Origin: Xanthobacteraceae bacterium
GTDB taxonomy: Bacteria > Pseudomonadota > Alphaproteobacteria > Rhizobiales > Xanthobacteraceae
DNA: 40,091 bases
NCBI GenBank assembly: GCA_030037065.1
Contig: JASHRW010000339.1
Location: 1-40,091, forward strand
Direction: 5' to 3'
This document shows, piece by piece, positions 25,088 through 32,621 of the stretch. The notes under the pieces are model-generated. The model had not been told where the DNA came from. It did not search any database and worked only from the letters and a program-made list of their open reading frames with translations. Position 1 is the stretch's first letter, and each line of letters starts with the position of its first letter. The translations under genes were made by a program, and so were the position numbers.

Positions 25088-25099
25088 CCCTGATAAAGT

Positions 25100-26392
25100 C
25101 TATCTGTTCAGCCGGATCGCGACCGAACGGGCATGCGCATCCAGTCCTTCCGCCGTGCCGAGCGCGATTGCCGCGTCGCCGAGCGCGCGCAGCTGCTCCG
25201 GCCCGCATTTGAGGATTGAGGTGCGCTTCATGAAATCGAGCACGCCGAGCCCTGAGGAAAAACGTGCCGAGCGCGCGGTCGGCAGCACGTGATTGGAGCC
25301 GGCGACGTAATCGCCGATCGCTTCAGGCGTGTATGCGCCGATGAAGATCGCGCCGGCATTGCGGATGCGCACCGCCAGCGATTCGGCGCCCGCGGCGGCA
25401 ATTTCCAGATGCTCGGGCGCGATGGCGTCGATGAGCGGCAACGCCTCATCAAGATCGCGGACCAAAATGACCGCGCCGAAATCTCGCCACGACGCACCAG
25501 CGATCTCTTTGCGGGGAAGCTGGGCAAGTTGACCTTCGATCGCGCGCTCGACCGCAGTGGCGAGATATTCGCTTTCGGTCACCAGGACCGCCTGCGCGCT
25601 GCTGTCGTGCTCGGCCTGAGCCAAAAGGTCGGCAGCGATCCAGTCGGGATTGCCATTGTTATCGGCGATGATCAGCACCTCGGACGGCCCGGCAATCATG
25701 TCGATGCCGACCTTGCCGAACACGAAGCGCTTGGCCGCCGCCACATAGGCATTGCCCGGTCCGACGATCTTGGCCACCGGGGCGATGGTCTCGGTGCCAT
25801 AGGCAAGCGCCGCAATCGCTTGCGCGCCACCAATACGGAAAATCTCATCCACGCCGGCGAGCTTGGCCGCCGCCAGTACCAGTGGATTGAGTTCGCCGGC
25901 GGGCGCCGGCACCACCATGACGATCCGTGGCACACCGGCGACCTTGGCAGGCATTGCGTTCATCAGCACCGATGACGGGTAGGCCGCGGTGCCTCCGGGC
26001 ACGTAAAGCCCGACCGCCTCGATAGCCGTCCAGCGCGTGCCCAACTCGACGCCGAGCGCGTCGGTGAAGCGGTCGTCCTGCGGCAACTGGCGGCGGTGAA
26101 AAGCCTCGATACGATCGCGGGCGAGTTCAAGCGCGGAGAGTGCCACGCGTGGGCAAGCTTGCATCGCCGCCGCGATCTCTTGCGGCGTTACCCTGAGCCC
26201 GACCTGGTCGAGATCCAGGCGGTCGAACTTTTTCGTATAGTCCTTGACGGCCTGATCGCCACGAGCGACCACGGCGACGACGATGGCACGCACCACCGCT
26301 TCGACATCGACCGAGGTCTCACGCTTGGTGTCGAGAAAGCCCCGGAATTTTTGCGCAAAATCGCCGGAGCGCGTGTCGAGGCGGATCGGCAT
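25100..26392 (-). CDS. hisD: Histidinol dehydrogenase
   Basis: Catalyses the last two steps of histidine biosynthesis, L-histidinol to L-histidine, using 2 NAD and zinc in the cytoplasm. It is 430 residues long, normal for HisD. Conserved parts are seen in order: Y-V-P-G-G-T-A-A-Y-P-S-S near 130, the G-P-G-N-A-Y-V near 205, I-A-G-P-S-E-V-L near 235, and A-Q-A-E-H-D near 260. I-A-P-E-H-L-E lies near 325 and N-H-V-L-P-T near 360. These include the zinc ligand and catalytic Glu/His positions. AGGAC lies 8 bases before ATG at 26392. The gene is in its conserved setting, after DUF2948 and before UPF0262. Confidence 0.97.
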   Translation of the reverse strand: MPIRLDTRSGDFAQKFRGFLDTKRETSVDVEAVVRAIVVAVVARGDQAVKDYTKKFDRLDLDQVGLRVTPQEIAAAMQACPRVALSALELARDRIEAFHRRQLPQDDRFTDALGVELGTRWTAIEAVGLYVPGGTAAYPSSVLMNAMPAKVAGVPRIVMVVPAPAGELNPLVLAAAKLAGVDEIFRIGGAQAIAALAYGTETIAPVAKIVGPGNAYVAAAKRFVFGKVGIDMIAGPSEVLIIADNNGNPDWIAADLLAQAEHDSSAQAVLVTESEYLATAVERAIEGQLAQLPRKEIAGASWRDFGAVILVRDLDEALPLIDAIAPEHLEIAAAGAESLAVRIRNAGAIFIGAYTPEAIGDYVAGSNHVLPTARSARFSSGLGVLDFMKRTSILKCGPEQLRALGDAAIALGTAEGLDAHARSVAIRLNR

Positions 26393-26550
26393 GCTGTCGT
26401 CCTGGTGAATGCGGCTGACGCCTATCAGCCCTGACCAACTATAACAAATACTAATGTTTGCAGCCGGACGCCGGAGGCCCCTGCCGCCGATCCGGCTGAG
26501 AAAATCGATGAGGGGATTTCAGGTCCCCGCCAGGGTGCCGAAATCGAGGC

Positions 26551-27024
26551 CTAGACCGTCGCCGATCGTGCAGCGAAGTGGTTGGGGCAGCCGTCGGCGA
26601 CATAAACCTCGCCAAGATCCGCAAGCTCCGCCTCCAGGCATTCGACTTCCAGGCGAATGACGCCACCGCCCGAGAATGTCATCGTCACCAGACCGGCCGG
26701 CGCGTCGCGCTCAGCGAATTCGACGGCAAGCAGGTTGAGCCGGGCGTCTTTGTTCGATTGATCGAGATTGCGGCACTTGCAGCTGATCACGCGCTCAAAG
26801 CGCAGAGCGGTGCGGCAGCGCCGGTACTCTGCTCGGTGCTCCGGCTTGGCATCCGTCGCGCTCATCCAGTCGAAGCGGTTAAGTGCCATGACGAAGCGGT
26901 GCTCCTGCGGTTGCCAGAAGATGTCCGACACCCGGACCACGGCGTCCTGCACATGCGCCGAAATGATTTCGATATCGTCGCGATCGAGGGCGACCAGCTT
27001 AAGCTCATCGACGTTCGCATTCAT
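26551..27024 (-). CDS. DUF2948 family protein
   Basis: A 157-residue conserved alphaproteobacterial protein of unknown function, usually encoded upstream of hisD, as here (158 bases away). Typical parts are L-K-L-V-A-L-D-R-D-D-I-E-I-I-S-A near 8 and F-V-M-A-L-N-R-F-D-W near 45. The R-R-C-R-T-A-L-R-F-E segment lies near 70, and the I-R-L-E-V-E-C-L-E-A-E-L-A-D-L end near 125. It is soluble and acidic at the C-terminus. GGGAG lies about 9 bases before ATG at 27024. Conservation of this order suggests a housekeeping role, not a histidine role as such. Confidence 0.9.
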   Translation of the reverse strand: MNANVDELKLVALDRDDIEIISAHVQDAVVRVSDIFWQPQEHRFVMALNRFDWMSATDAKPEHRAEYRRCRTALRFERVISCKCRNLDQSNKDARLNLLAVEFAERDAPAGLVTMTFSGGGVIRLEVECLEAELADLGEVYVADGCPNHFAARSATV

Positions 27025-27112
27025 CCGCGCCCGCTCCCAAATGCCGTCGTTTCCTCTGGCTTCAAGCTAGGGACGACATGCGCGGGCCGCAAGCCCTTGT
27101 CATTGGCCTCGC

Positions 27113-27538
27113 CTAAAACGAAGCACAAGCGGACTGCACAACGACGCCGACCGACTGCTGGTGGAAACGATGCTTGTAGGCGCTGACGACGGCTTCAAGG
27201 CGCGCCTGGTCGTCGGTATTGCTGGCCAGCACGATCATGACGAGCTTGCTCGGCTCGCGCACGATCCTCCCGCTCACGCGATCGCGCCACTGCCCGGTCG
27301 CATCGACAATGGTCAGCCCGTCGGGGAAACGTGGCGTGATTTCGCGCGCGACGAAGTGGCTCCAAGCGGCTTCGCTTACCCCGACACGTTTGCCGATGTC
27401 GCGGCCGAATAGCAGTTCGGCAACGAGCTTTGGCTTTTGCGCTCCATGGCAGGAAAGCACCGTAGTTCGCGCGGCGGCGGTTTGTGTGGCGGCCGCCACG
27501 GCGACAACGCCCAAGACGCAGGTGACGGCGACGCGCAT
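27113..27538 (-). CDS. DUF3574 domain exported protein
   Basis: A 141-residue protein with a signal peptide (M-R-V-A-V-T-C-V-L-G, alanine-rich core ending about residue 23) and a DUF3574 domain. The domain shows A-E-L-L-F-G-R-D-I-G near 40, W-x-x-F-V-A-R-E-I-T-P-R-F-P-D-G-L-T near 60, D-A-x-G-Q-W-R near 82 and Y-K-x-R-F-x-Q-x-S-V-G near 122. The function of the family is not known. Two cysteines flank the mature domain (C30 and C138) and could form a disulfide. A 44-residue membrane peptide gene ends 15 bases upstream on the same strand and is probably co-transcribed. Confidence 0.85.
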   Translation of the reverse strand: MRVAVTCVLGVVAVAAATQTAAARTTVLSCHGAQKPKLVAELLFGRDIGKRVGVSEAAWSHFVAREITPRFPDGLTIVDATGQWRDRVSGRIVREPSKLVMIVLASNTDDQARLEAVVSAYKHRFHQQSVGVVVQSACASF

Positions 27539-27553
27539 GCGGGTCGAATGCAG

Positions 27554-27688
27554 TTACGGCTCGCCGGGCGGGAATGGCCTGCCGCCGCGGCGCACGATTT
27601 CGTCGATGGTGGCGCGCGCCGAGAGGGCGGCCCAAAGGCCCATGGCGCAGCCGACTCCGAACAAGCAACTTAGAAAAACCATCTGCAT
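27554..27688 (-). CDS. Small membrane protein of 44 residues
   Basis: A short reading frame starting M-Q-M-V-F-L-S-C-L-F-G-V-G-C and ending P-F-P-P-G-E-P. Residues about 3-24 form one hydrophobic helix with glycines and two cysteines, followed by a polar, arginine-containing tail, so the C-terminus should face the cytoplasm. CAGGAG lies 8 bases before ATG at 27688. It stands directly before the DUF3574 gene. No known family is recognised. The ribosome site, the helix and the tight spacing support translation. Confidence 0.6.
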   Translation of the reverse strand: MQMVFLSCLFGVGCAMGLWAALSARATIDEIVRRGGRPFPPGEP

Positions 27689-27822
27689 CACATGCGCTCC
27701 TGCCGCTGACCTTAGTTCGCGGACCTTGCGCAATCGTTAGTGCATACGGGCGGGAACGCCGCGTGAAAAGCGGCCGGCGATCGCTGCGATCGCCGTCGTT
27801 TGGCGGGCATCATATCTGCTGG

Positions 27823-29655
27823 CTATTTGCAGCCCTGCGGCGTCTGATGTTTACCGGCAGGACACGTTGGTTTTGCCGGTGGCTTTGGCGGCGGCTTCGC
27901 CACGGCAGGATGCGGCGCTGGATGAGGCGGTGGCGGCGCCGGCTTTGTTATGGCCGGATGGGGTGCCGGGTGAGGAGGCGGCGGCGCCGGTTTCAACATC
28001 GCCGGCTTTTGGGCTGGCGGATGCGGCGGTGGCGGTGGCGGTTTCAGTTCGGCCGGTTTCTGACCAGGCGGATGCGGTGGCGGTGACGGCTTCACCGTAG
28101 CAGTTACCGGCGGCGGGGGTCCGGGATGCGGTGGCGAAACAATCGGGCCTCCGCTTGCCGGTGGTCGGTGAAACTCGGGGCCACCTCCGCTCGGGCCGTG
28201 GGCACCTGGGTGCTCCACCGCCTTCGGCAGCGAAACCGGAATCTTTTGCTGCGTACCCGATCCGCCCGCCGGCGGCCGCGCGCCCGGGGGCGGGGGCGGG
28301 CGCACACCGGACGGCGGCCTGACGAAGGCCGGAATAATCCTCGGCGCGGGTTGTGGCAGGGCGAAGCGCTCGTGCGGGCGCGGCGGCGGCGGCAGCGCCG
28401 CGAATTCATGCGGGCGCGGCGGCAGGAAGAGCCGGGGCGGCGGCGGAGGCGGCGCCCAACTGGGCCCGGCAAAAATCAGAATCGGCTGATCGACATACTC
28501 CAGTTCGTTGGGCGGTGGCGGCGGCACGCCGAAATTGAAGATGACAAAATTGGTCGGCGGCTCGAGCGCCGCACGCAGAATGGCCAGGCGGCGGCGCGCA
28601 TCCCACGCGTGCGGCCCGTGCGGATAGCGGCGCAGATACGACCAATAAGCCGGCGGCGTATCGGCGGCGACGCATCGGCGCCAGATGATTTCCTCGCGGC
28701 GCACGGCGAGCATTGCTGCGACGCGAGCGGAATACGGACTATTTGGAAAGAGCGCGAGGAACTGCTGGTAGGCCTCGATAGTGTCGAGCTCCAGCACCGC
28801 CGCATAGGCATCGGCAACGTTGGTGAAATCGCGCAGCGGTCTTTTACGGATGTCGGCGAACGACGTCGCCTCGGGCGGCGGAGGTGCCCCGGCCTCGCGT
28901 TCGGTCATGAAAAACGGTCCGTTGATCCCCGAGACGTACCAGGGAATTTCGGCACCCTGCGTCAGCTCGCTCACGCGCAAGCGAACGCGCGCGAAAATGT
29001 CGTCGAGCGATAGCTCGCCGGCCGCGATCATTTCGGTCAAGGCCGTCGCGTACGATCCGTAAGGTCCAGGCTCGTTCGGACCCACCGTTCCCGGCGCCGC
29101 GTTAAAAGCGATCGCCATGCCGGGCACCGGATCGACCAACGCAAGTCCGCTGGCCAGTGGCTCGCCGCCGCGCGCGAATGGATTTTGCCGCGCAGCGTCG
29201 AGAATGACGATCTTGGCGCGGGCCGACAGCGCGGCGAGTGGCTGCATGAAATCCGCGACGCGGACGGCCTGCAGCGGCACGTCGACATCGCGCTGAATGT
29301 CGGCATCCACCGGCACGAAATAATTGTCGCCGTTGAACTGAACCCCGATGCCGGAGAGATAGACCAGCGCGACTGTATCCGGCCCGGCCGCGGAAACCTG
29401 ATCGATAAAGTCGTGCAGAGTTTCCCGCAAGGTGGCCTGGTCGAGATTCGCCGCTCCGGTGACGGTGAAACCGGCGGCGGTGAGCGCGTCGGCGACGAGA
29501 CCGGCATCGTTCGCCGGCGTGGCGAGCTGAGCGCCTTTGTAGTCGCTGTTGCCGATCACCAGCGCAAAACGCTCCTCGGCATGGACGGCGCGCAAGCCCA
29601 GCATCAACACCAGCGCGACGATTAGACCCAACCAGACGCGAGCGGAAATTCCCAT
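27823..29655 (-). CDS. Caspase-fold (peptidase C14-like) exported protein lacking the catalytic dyad, with proline-rich tail
   Basis: A 610-residue protein. An N-terminal signal or anchor (residues 6-26) is followed by a p20-like caspase domain at about 27-250, opening R-F-A-L-V-I-G-N-S-D-Y. The two catalytic sites are changed: the S-G-H-G histidine is I103 (Y-L-S-G-I-G) and the D-A-C-R cysteine is A155 (I-L-D-A-A-R-Q-N-P-F). The rest of both motifs is intact, so this is a pseudoprotease rather than a decayed gene. Residues about 270-375 form a helical repeat region (F-L-A-L-F-P-N-S-P-Y). From about 375 the protein is very rich in proline, with K-P-A-P-P-P-P-H-P-A-P-H repeats, ending C-P-A-G-K-H-Q-T-P-Q-G-C-K. 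ATG at 29655 is preferred over TTG at 29667. It probably acts as a scaffold in the periplasm or at the surface. Confidence 0.85.
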   Translation of the reverse strand: MGISARVWLGLIVALVLMLGLRAVHAEERFALVIGNSDYKGAQLATPANDAGLVADALTAAGFTVTGAANLDQATLRETLHDFIDQVSAAGPDTVALVYLSGIGVQFNGDNYFVPVDADIQRDVDVPLQAVRVADFMQPLAALSARAKIVILDAARQNPFARGGEPLASGLALVDPVPGMAIAFNAAPGTVGPNEPGPYGSYATALTEMIAAGELSLDDIFARVRLRVSELTQGAEIPWYVSGINGPFFMTEREAGAPPPPEATSFADIRKRPLRDFTNVADAYAAVLELDTIEAYQQFLALFPNSPYSARVAAMLAVRREEIIWRRCVAADTPPAYWSYLRRYPHGPHAWDARRRLAILRAALEPPTNFVIFNFGVPPPPPNELEYVDQPILIFAGPSWAPPPPPPRLFLPPRPHEFAALPPPPRPHERFALPQPAPRIIPAFVRPPSGVRPPPPPGARPPAGGSGTQQKIPVSLPKAVEHPGAHGPSGGGPEFHRPPASGGPIVSPPHPGPPPPVTATVKPSPPPHPPGQKPAELKPPPPPPHPPAQKPAMLKPAPPPPHPAPHPAITKPAPPPPHPAPHPAVAKPPPKPPAKPTCPAGKHQTPQGCK

Positions 29656-30135
29656 CAAAAACCCCAAATCCGAAGTGTGCCGACCAGTCCTGCGGCCGGC
29701 AAGCAGCCGATCAATAAGACGAAATAGTGTCGCACGGGGTTGGATAGAGTAAAAGAGGCCTCAACATTTTGTTCGACGCAAGTCCAATCCAATTGCTCCG
29801 CCCGGATTGCTCCTAACGCGGCCGTTTATCGAACACGTCTTGCTGCAATGCGTAACGCTGGCGCCGCGGCGGCGATTTTGGGGCGGGTGATCCTTATCTG
29901 ATCGACATGCCGGTGCCGCCTCGGGACCCGAACTGCGACAAAACTGTCGTGGAAAAAATACGCAAGATGTATTTGCTTCGGCCCTCATATCTTGTTAAGG
30001 AGAACCTAACAAGATCGCATCAGCGTCAGATTCAAGGATGTTCGGCTGCAACAAATATGTTCATTCTCCCGCGTTTCGGCTTTTCTTCCGCTCCCGTAAG
30101 GGATACAAACTGCCTTCATTTGAAAGGGAGGTTCT
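29656..30135. other. Intergenic region between pseudocaspase gene and small basic protein gene
   Basis: About 480 bases without a convincing gene. It must hold the divergent promoters of both neighbours. The only notable structure is the inverted repeat at 29989-30015. The stretch 29935-30060 is clearly more AT-rich than its surroundings. Short open frames here lack ribosome sites and family patterns. Confidence 0.5.
29989..30015. promoter_or_regulatory. Perfect 9-bp inverted repeat, possible operator or RNA hairpin
   Basis: ATCTTGTTA at 29989-29997 and TAACAAGAT at 30007-30015 are exact inverted repeats separated by AGGAGAACC. With one bulged A, the stem extends by GG/CC. It lies 120 bases upstream of the 58-residue protein gene in AT-rich DNA. 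No T-run follows, so an operator is more likely than a terminator. AGGAG in the loop is not followed by a start codon. Confidence 0.45.
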
Positions 30136-30312
30136 ATGGCTAAGAGGACAAAGAAGCGTCGCGCATGGACGTCAGGCGAAGTTCGTGACCTGAAAAGCAT
30201 GGCGAAGAGGAAAACCCCGGCGTCGAGAATTGCCAAGAAATTGAAAAGAACCGAAGGCGCCACTCGGCAGAAGGCGTTCAGCATCGGGCTTTCGCTCGAT
30301 TCTCGTTCCTGA
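30136..30312 (+). CDS. Small basic protein of 58 residues, HTH/SANT-like
   Basis: A lysine/arginine-rich small protein starting M-A-K-R-T-K-K-R-R-A-W-T and ending S-L-D-S-R-S. The pattern W-T-S-G-E-V-R-D-L-K, then K-T-P-A-S-R-I-A-K-K-L-K-R-T-E-G-A-T-R-Q-K-A resembles a short helix-turn-helix. The first helix carries the Trp-Thr-Glu start of SANT/Myb-like folds, and the I-A-K-x-L-x-R-T segment is typical of a recognition region. Similar small proteins occur in Bradyrhizobium-like genomes. AAGGGAGG lies 6 bases upstream, one of the strongest ribosome sites in the window. It probably binds nucleic acid; its target is unknown. Confidence 0.75.
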   Translation: MAKRTKKRRAWTSGEVRDLKSMAKRKTPASRIAKKLKRTEGATRQKAFSIGLSLDSRS

Positions 30313-30346
30313 CCTTTACCCGTCACCGATAGTTTCTACGCACAGC

Positions 30347-30427
30347 GCCGGCTGATGCCATAGGGCATCGGCTGGCGTTGCGTGCGGGCGTTTGGTAATG
30401 CTCGCGAAGGCCGTGCCGGCTTTCGCG
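30347..30427. repeat. Two stem-loops downstream of the small basic protein gene
   Basis: The first hairpin, 30347-30376, pairs GCTGATGCC with GGCATCGGC, allowing one G-T pair. The second, 30403-30427, pairs CGCGAA and GCCG with CGGC and TTCGCG. Neither is followed by a convincing T-run, so they may be protective hairpins or weak terminators. The surrounding 287-base gap to the ring-cleavage gene shows nothing else. Confidence 0.45.
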
Positions 30428-30599
30428 GTGCGGGCAAATGTGCGCGTTCGCAAGTGCCCATTTTAGGAATAATATCGCATACTGCTGCGCAATCGGCCCC
30501 AGTTTTCTCAGCTTCGCTCATCGGATATTTTCAGCATCCAGCGAGCTGAGAATGCTTCGACGTCTGGCTGGAGCAAGCTTGGGGTATAGGACAAAGCAG

Positions 30600-31427
30600 A
30601 TGGCCGAGATCGTTGCCGGGTTCGGCATGCCACACAACCCCGGCGCGCCGGCGCTCGCCGCGCGCGAAGGTCCACAGGGTGAAACGGCGCGTTTCTATGC
30701 CGAGATGGCCAAGCATCTTGAGGCCGTCGCGCCAGACGTGCTGCTCATCTTCACCGATGATCACTTCAACACCTTCTTCCTCGATAATTTTCCGACCTTC
30801 GCAATCGGCATTGCCGAGGCAACCGCCGGCCCCAACGATCAGACGCCGATGCCCCGTTATAAGGTGGCGGTACCAGCCGATCTGGCGGCTCATATCCGCG
30901 CGGCGGCGATTGCGCACGGCTTCGACATTTCACTGGTGCAGGACTTCGAGGTCGACCACGCCGTCATGGTGCCACTGCACTTCCTGATGCCGGACATGAG
31001 AATTCCCGTGCTGCCGATCTTCATCAATTGTCTGGCGCCGCCGCTGCCGTCTGCGGCCCGCTGCCTCGCGCTCGGCCGGGCGATACGCGCGGCGATCGCC
31101 GAGTGGCCGCAGGCGTTGCGCGTCGCCGTAATCGGCAGCGGCAGCTTTTCGCTCGAGATCGGCGGTCCGAAAATTCCGCTGGGCAACCGCGCTGCCTGCA
31201 CGCCCGATCCGCAATGGTCGCAACACGTCCAAGACCTGCTGACCCTCGTGCGCATTGACGAGCTTGTTGCCGAGGCGACTACGGACCGGATGCTGCGCGC
31301 CGGCAATATTGGGGGCGAACTGCTCAACTGGATCGCGCTCCTTGGCGTGATCGGCGCGCGCAAGCCGGTAAGCATTCTGCCGCAGAACGACCACGGCCAG
31401 GCTTTTGCAGCCTGGCGGTGGAACTGA
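30600..31427 (+). CDS. LigB-like class III extradiol dioxygenase catalytic subunit homologue
   Basis: A 275-residue protein of the LigB fold (PF02900). Iron-ligand positions match those of protocatechuate 4,5-dioxygenase LigB: H12 in M-P-H-N-P-G, H55 in T-D-D-H-F-N, and E240 in I-G-G-E-L-L-N-W. H120 in V-D-H-A-V-M-V-P-L is also conserved. The catalytic-base histidine of the G-S-G-G-x-S-H motif is L185 here (G-S-G-S-F-S-L-E-I), read directly as CTC. Activity or mechanism may therefore differ. ATG at 30600 follows AGGAC; an upstream open stretch is not protein-like. The LigA-like gene starts 17 bases after its stop, so the two form a heteromeric enzyme with order beta then alpha, the reverse of Sphingomonas ligAB. 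Confidence 0.85.
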   Translation: MAEIVAGFGMPHNPGAPALAAREGPQGETARFYAEMAKHLEAVAPDVLLIFTDDHFNTFFLDNFPTFAIGIAEATAGPNDQTPMPRYKVAVPADLAAHIRAAAIAHGFDISLVQDFEVDHAVMVPLHFLMPDMRIPVLPIFINCLAPPLPSAARCLALGRAIRAAIAEWPQALRVAVIGSGSFSLEIGGPKIPLGNRAACTPDPQWSQHVQDLLTLVRIDELVAEATTDRMLRAGNIGGELLNWIALLGVIGARKPVSILPQNDHGQAFAAWRWN

Positions 31428-31444
31428 GCCCGGCGGGCAAAGCC

Positions 31445-31720
31445 ATGAGTGTCTACACCGTCAACAAAATCTGCCGTGATGCGCTGCACGATCTTGCCTT
31501 TCGCGAAGCGGTCAGACGCGATCCGGCAGGCACAATCGCCGGGCGCGACCTCAGCCCGGATGAACGCCGGGCGCTCCTTGCCGGCGACGTGGCATGGCTG
31601 TACGAGCACGGCTGCCACCCGTTCCTGATGTCCTATTTGACACGCTGGGAGTTGTTCGGACTCAAAGTCCCGACCTATTGCGAACGCATTCAAAAGGCGC
31701 ACGATTCCAGGGACGATTGA
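31445..31720 (+). CDS. LigA-like small subunit of extradiol dioxygenase
   Basis: A 91-residue all-helical protein of the LigA family (aromatic-ring-opening dioxygenase alpha subunit). Helical patterns include I-C-R-D-A-L-H-D-L-A-F-R near 10 and L-S-P-D-E-R-R-A-L-L-A-G-D-V-A-W-L-Y-E-H-G near 40. H-P-F-L-M-S-Y-L-x-R-W-E-L-F-G lies near 60. It is shorter than Sphingomonas LigA (139 residues) but covers its core. It does not bind iron; in LigAB the small subunit closes the active site of the large one. Tight linkage to the LigB-like gene supports one complex. Start ATG at 31445; the ribosome site is weak (GGCGGGC). Confidence 0.82.
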   Translation: MSVYTVNKICRDALHDLAFREAVRRDPAGTIAGRDLSPDERRALLAGDVAWLYEHGCHPFLMSYLTRWELFGLKVPTYCERIQKAHDSRDD

Positions 31721-31748
31721 CCTCCGCCCGGCGGCACAAGGCCGGCGC

Positions 31749-32594
31749 TCACCGCGCGTTGTCCTGCTTGCGGTACGTCTCGATGATCTCCGATCCGGTG
31801 GCGAACCAGACGGCTCCGTGCGCGGCGATATACGACAGCGCCCGGTCGAGCGTGCGGATGCGGTGCGCCGCACCGATCAAAAACGGATGCAGCGCAATCG
31901 CCATGACGCGGCCGTTCTGCGCGCCTTCTTCGTAGAGCACGTCGAATGTCTCGCAAATGCGACGATAAAATTCGTCGATGCTGATGCTCGGCATGTTGAA
32001 CAGCGGCATGTCGTTGAGTTCGATCGAATAGGGAATCGAATAAAGCCCGTTGTTCATGCGATAGGGTAGATCGTCGTTCACCCAGTCGCACACGTATTCG
32101 ACGCCATGCTCGCGCAAGAGATCGAGCGTGTTCCAAGTCTCGGCTAGCCCCGGTCCAAGCCAGCCGCGCATTTTCTGACCCCATTGCTCGATAACTTCAC
32201 GGGTCTCGGCAATGACGCCGGCCTCCTTCTCCTTATCGAGACCGCTGAGCAGCACGGAATTGGTGAGTCCGTGACCCATGAGTTCCCATTTGAGCCGCGT
32301 CGCTTCCTCCACGAGGCGCGGATAATAGCGGCCGACCTCGGCGTTTAGCGCCACCGTGCCGCGCACGTCGTGCTTTTGCAGCACCTCCATGATCCGCCAA
32401 ACGCCGACGCGGTTGCCGTAATCGCGGCGCGAGTGGTTGCGGATATCGGGCGCAGGGTTGCCGATTTCGACGTGGAAATGCTCGATGTTGGGGATCACCC
32501 AGAGGGCGACGCGCGCGCCGTTGGGCCAACGGACCGGCGGGCGGTCAATGATCGCCTGATACGGGAAGAACGGAAACGGTCCGGGGGCTTGCAC
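31749..32594 (-). CDS. Polysaccharide deacetylase-fold hydrolase (NodB/PuuE-like)
   Basis: A 281-residue protein of the carbohydrate esterase 4 fold without signal peptide. Visible segments are V-A-L-W-V-I-P-N-I-E-H-F near 30, G-V-W-R-I-M-E-V-L near 62, G-T-V-A-L-N-A-E-V near 78, the W-E-L-M-G-H-G-L-T-N-S metal region near 103, and A-L-H-P-F-L-I-G near 235. The variant resembles cytosolic allantoinase PuuE and cyclic imide hydrolases more than chitin deacetylases, so a C-N hydrolysis role in catabolism is likely. It starts with GTG at 32594, 9 bases after GGAG. It is 27 bases downstream of the luciferase-like gene on the same strand and convergent to the LigA-like gene. Confidence 0.82.
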   Translation of the reverse strand: MQAPGPFPFFPYQAIIDRPPVRWPNGARVALWVIPNIEHFHVEIGNPAPDIRNHSRRDYGNRVGVWRIMEVLQKHDVRGTVALNAEVGRYYPRLVEEATRLKWELMGHGLTNSVLLSGLDKEKEAGVIAETREVIEQWGQKMRGWLGPGLAETWNTLDLLREHGVEYVCDWVNDDLPYRMNNGLYSIPYSIELNDMPLFNMPSISIDEFYRRICETFDVLYEEGAQNGRVMAIALHPFLIGAAHRIRTLDRALSYIAAHGAVWFATGSEIIETYRKQDNAR

Positions 32595-32621
32595 AGCGAT
32601 TTACTCCATTTTGCCGGGCTA

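Noticed and set aside
27823-28110. Short tandem repeats that could suggest a CRISPR array
   Set aside because: They are in-frame codon repeats for K-P-A-P-P-P-P-H-P units inside a gene, with no unique spacers and no cas genes.
28126-29013. A + strand arginine-rich open frame opposite the pseudocaspase gene
   Set aside because: It is the complement of the proline-rich repeats; such GC-rich repeats give long false frames.
30006-30326. A - strand frame opposite the 58-residue basic protein
   Set aside because: It lacks a ribosome site, whereas the + strand gene has a strong AAGGGAGG and a coherent basic sequence.
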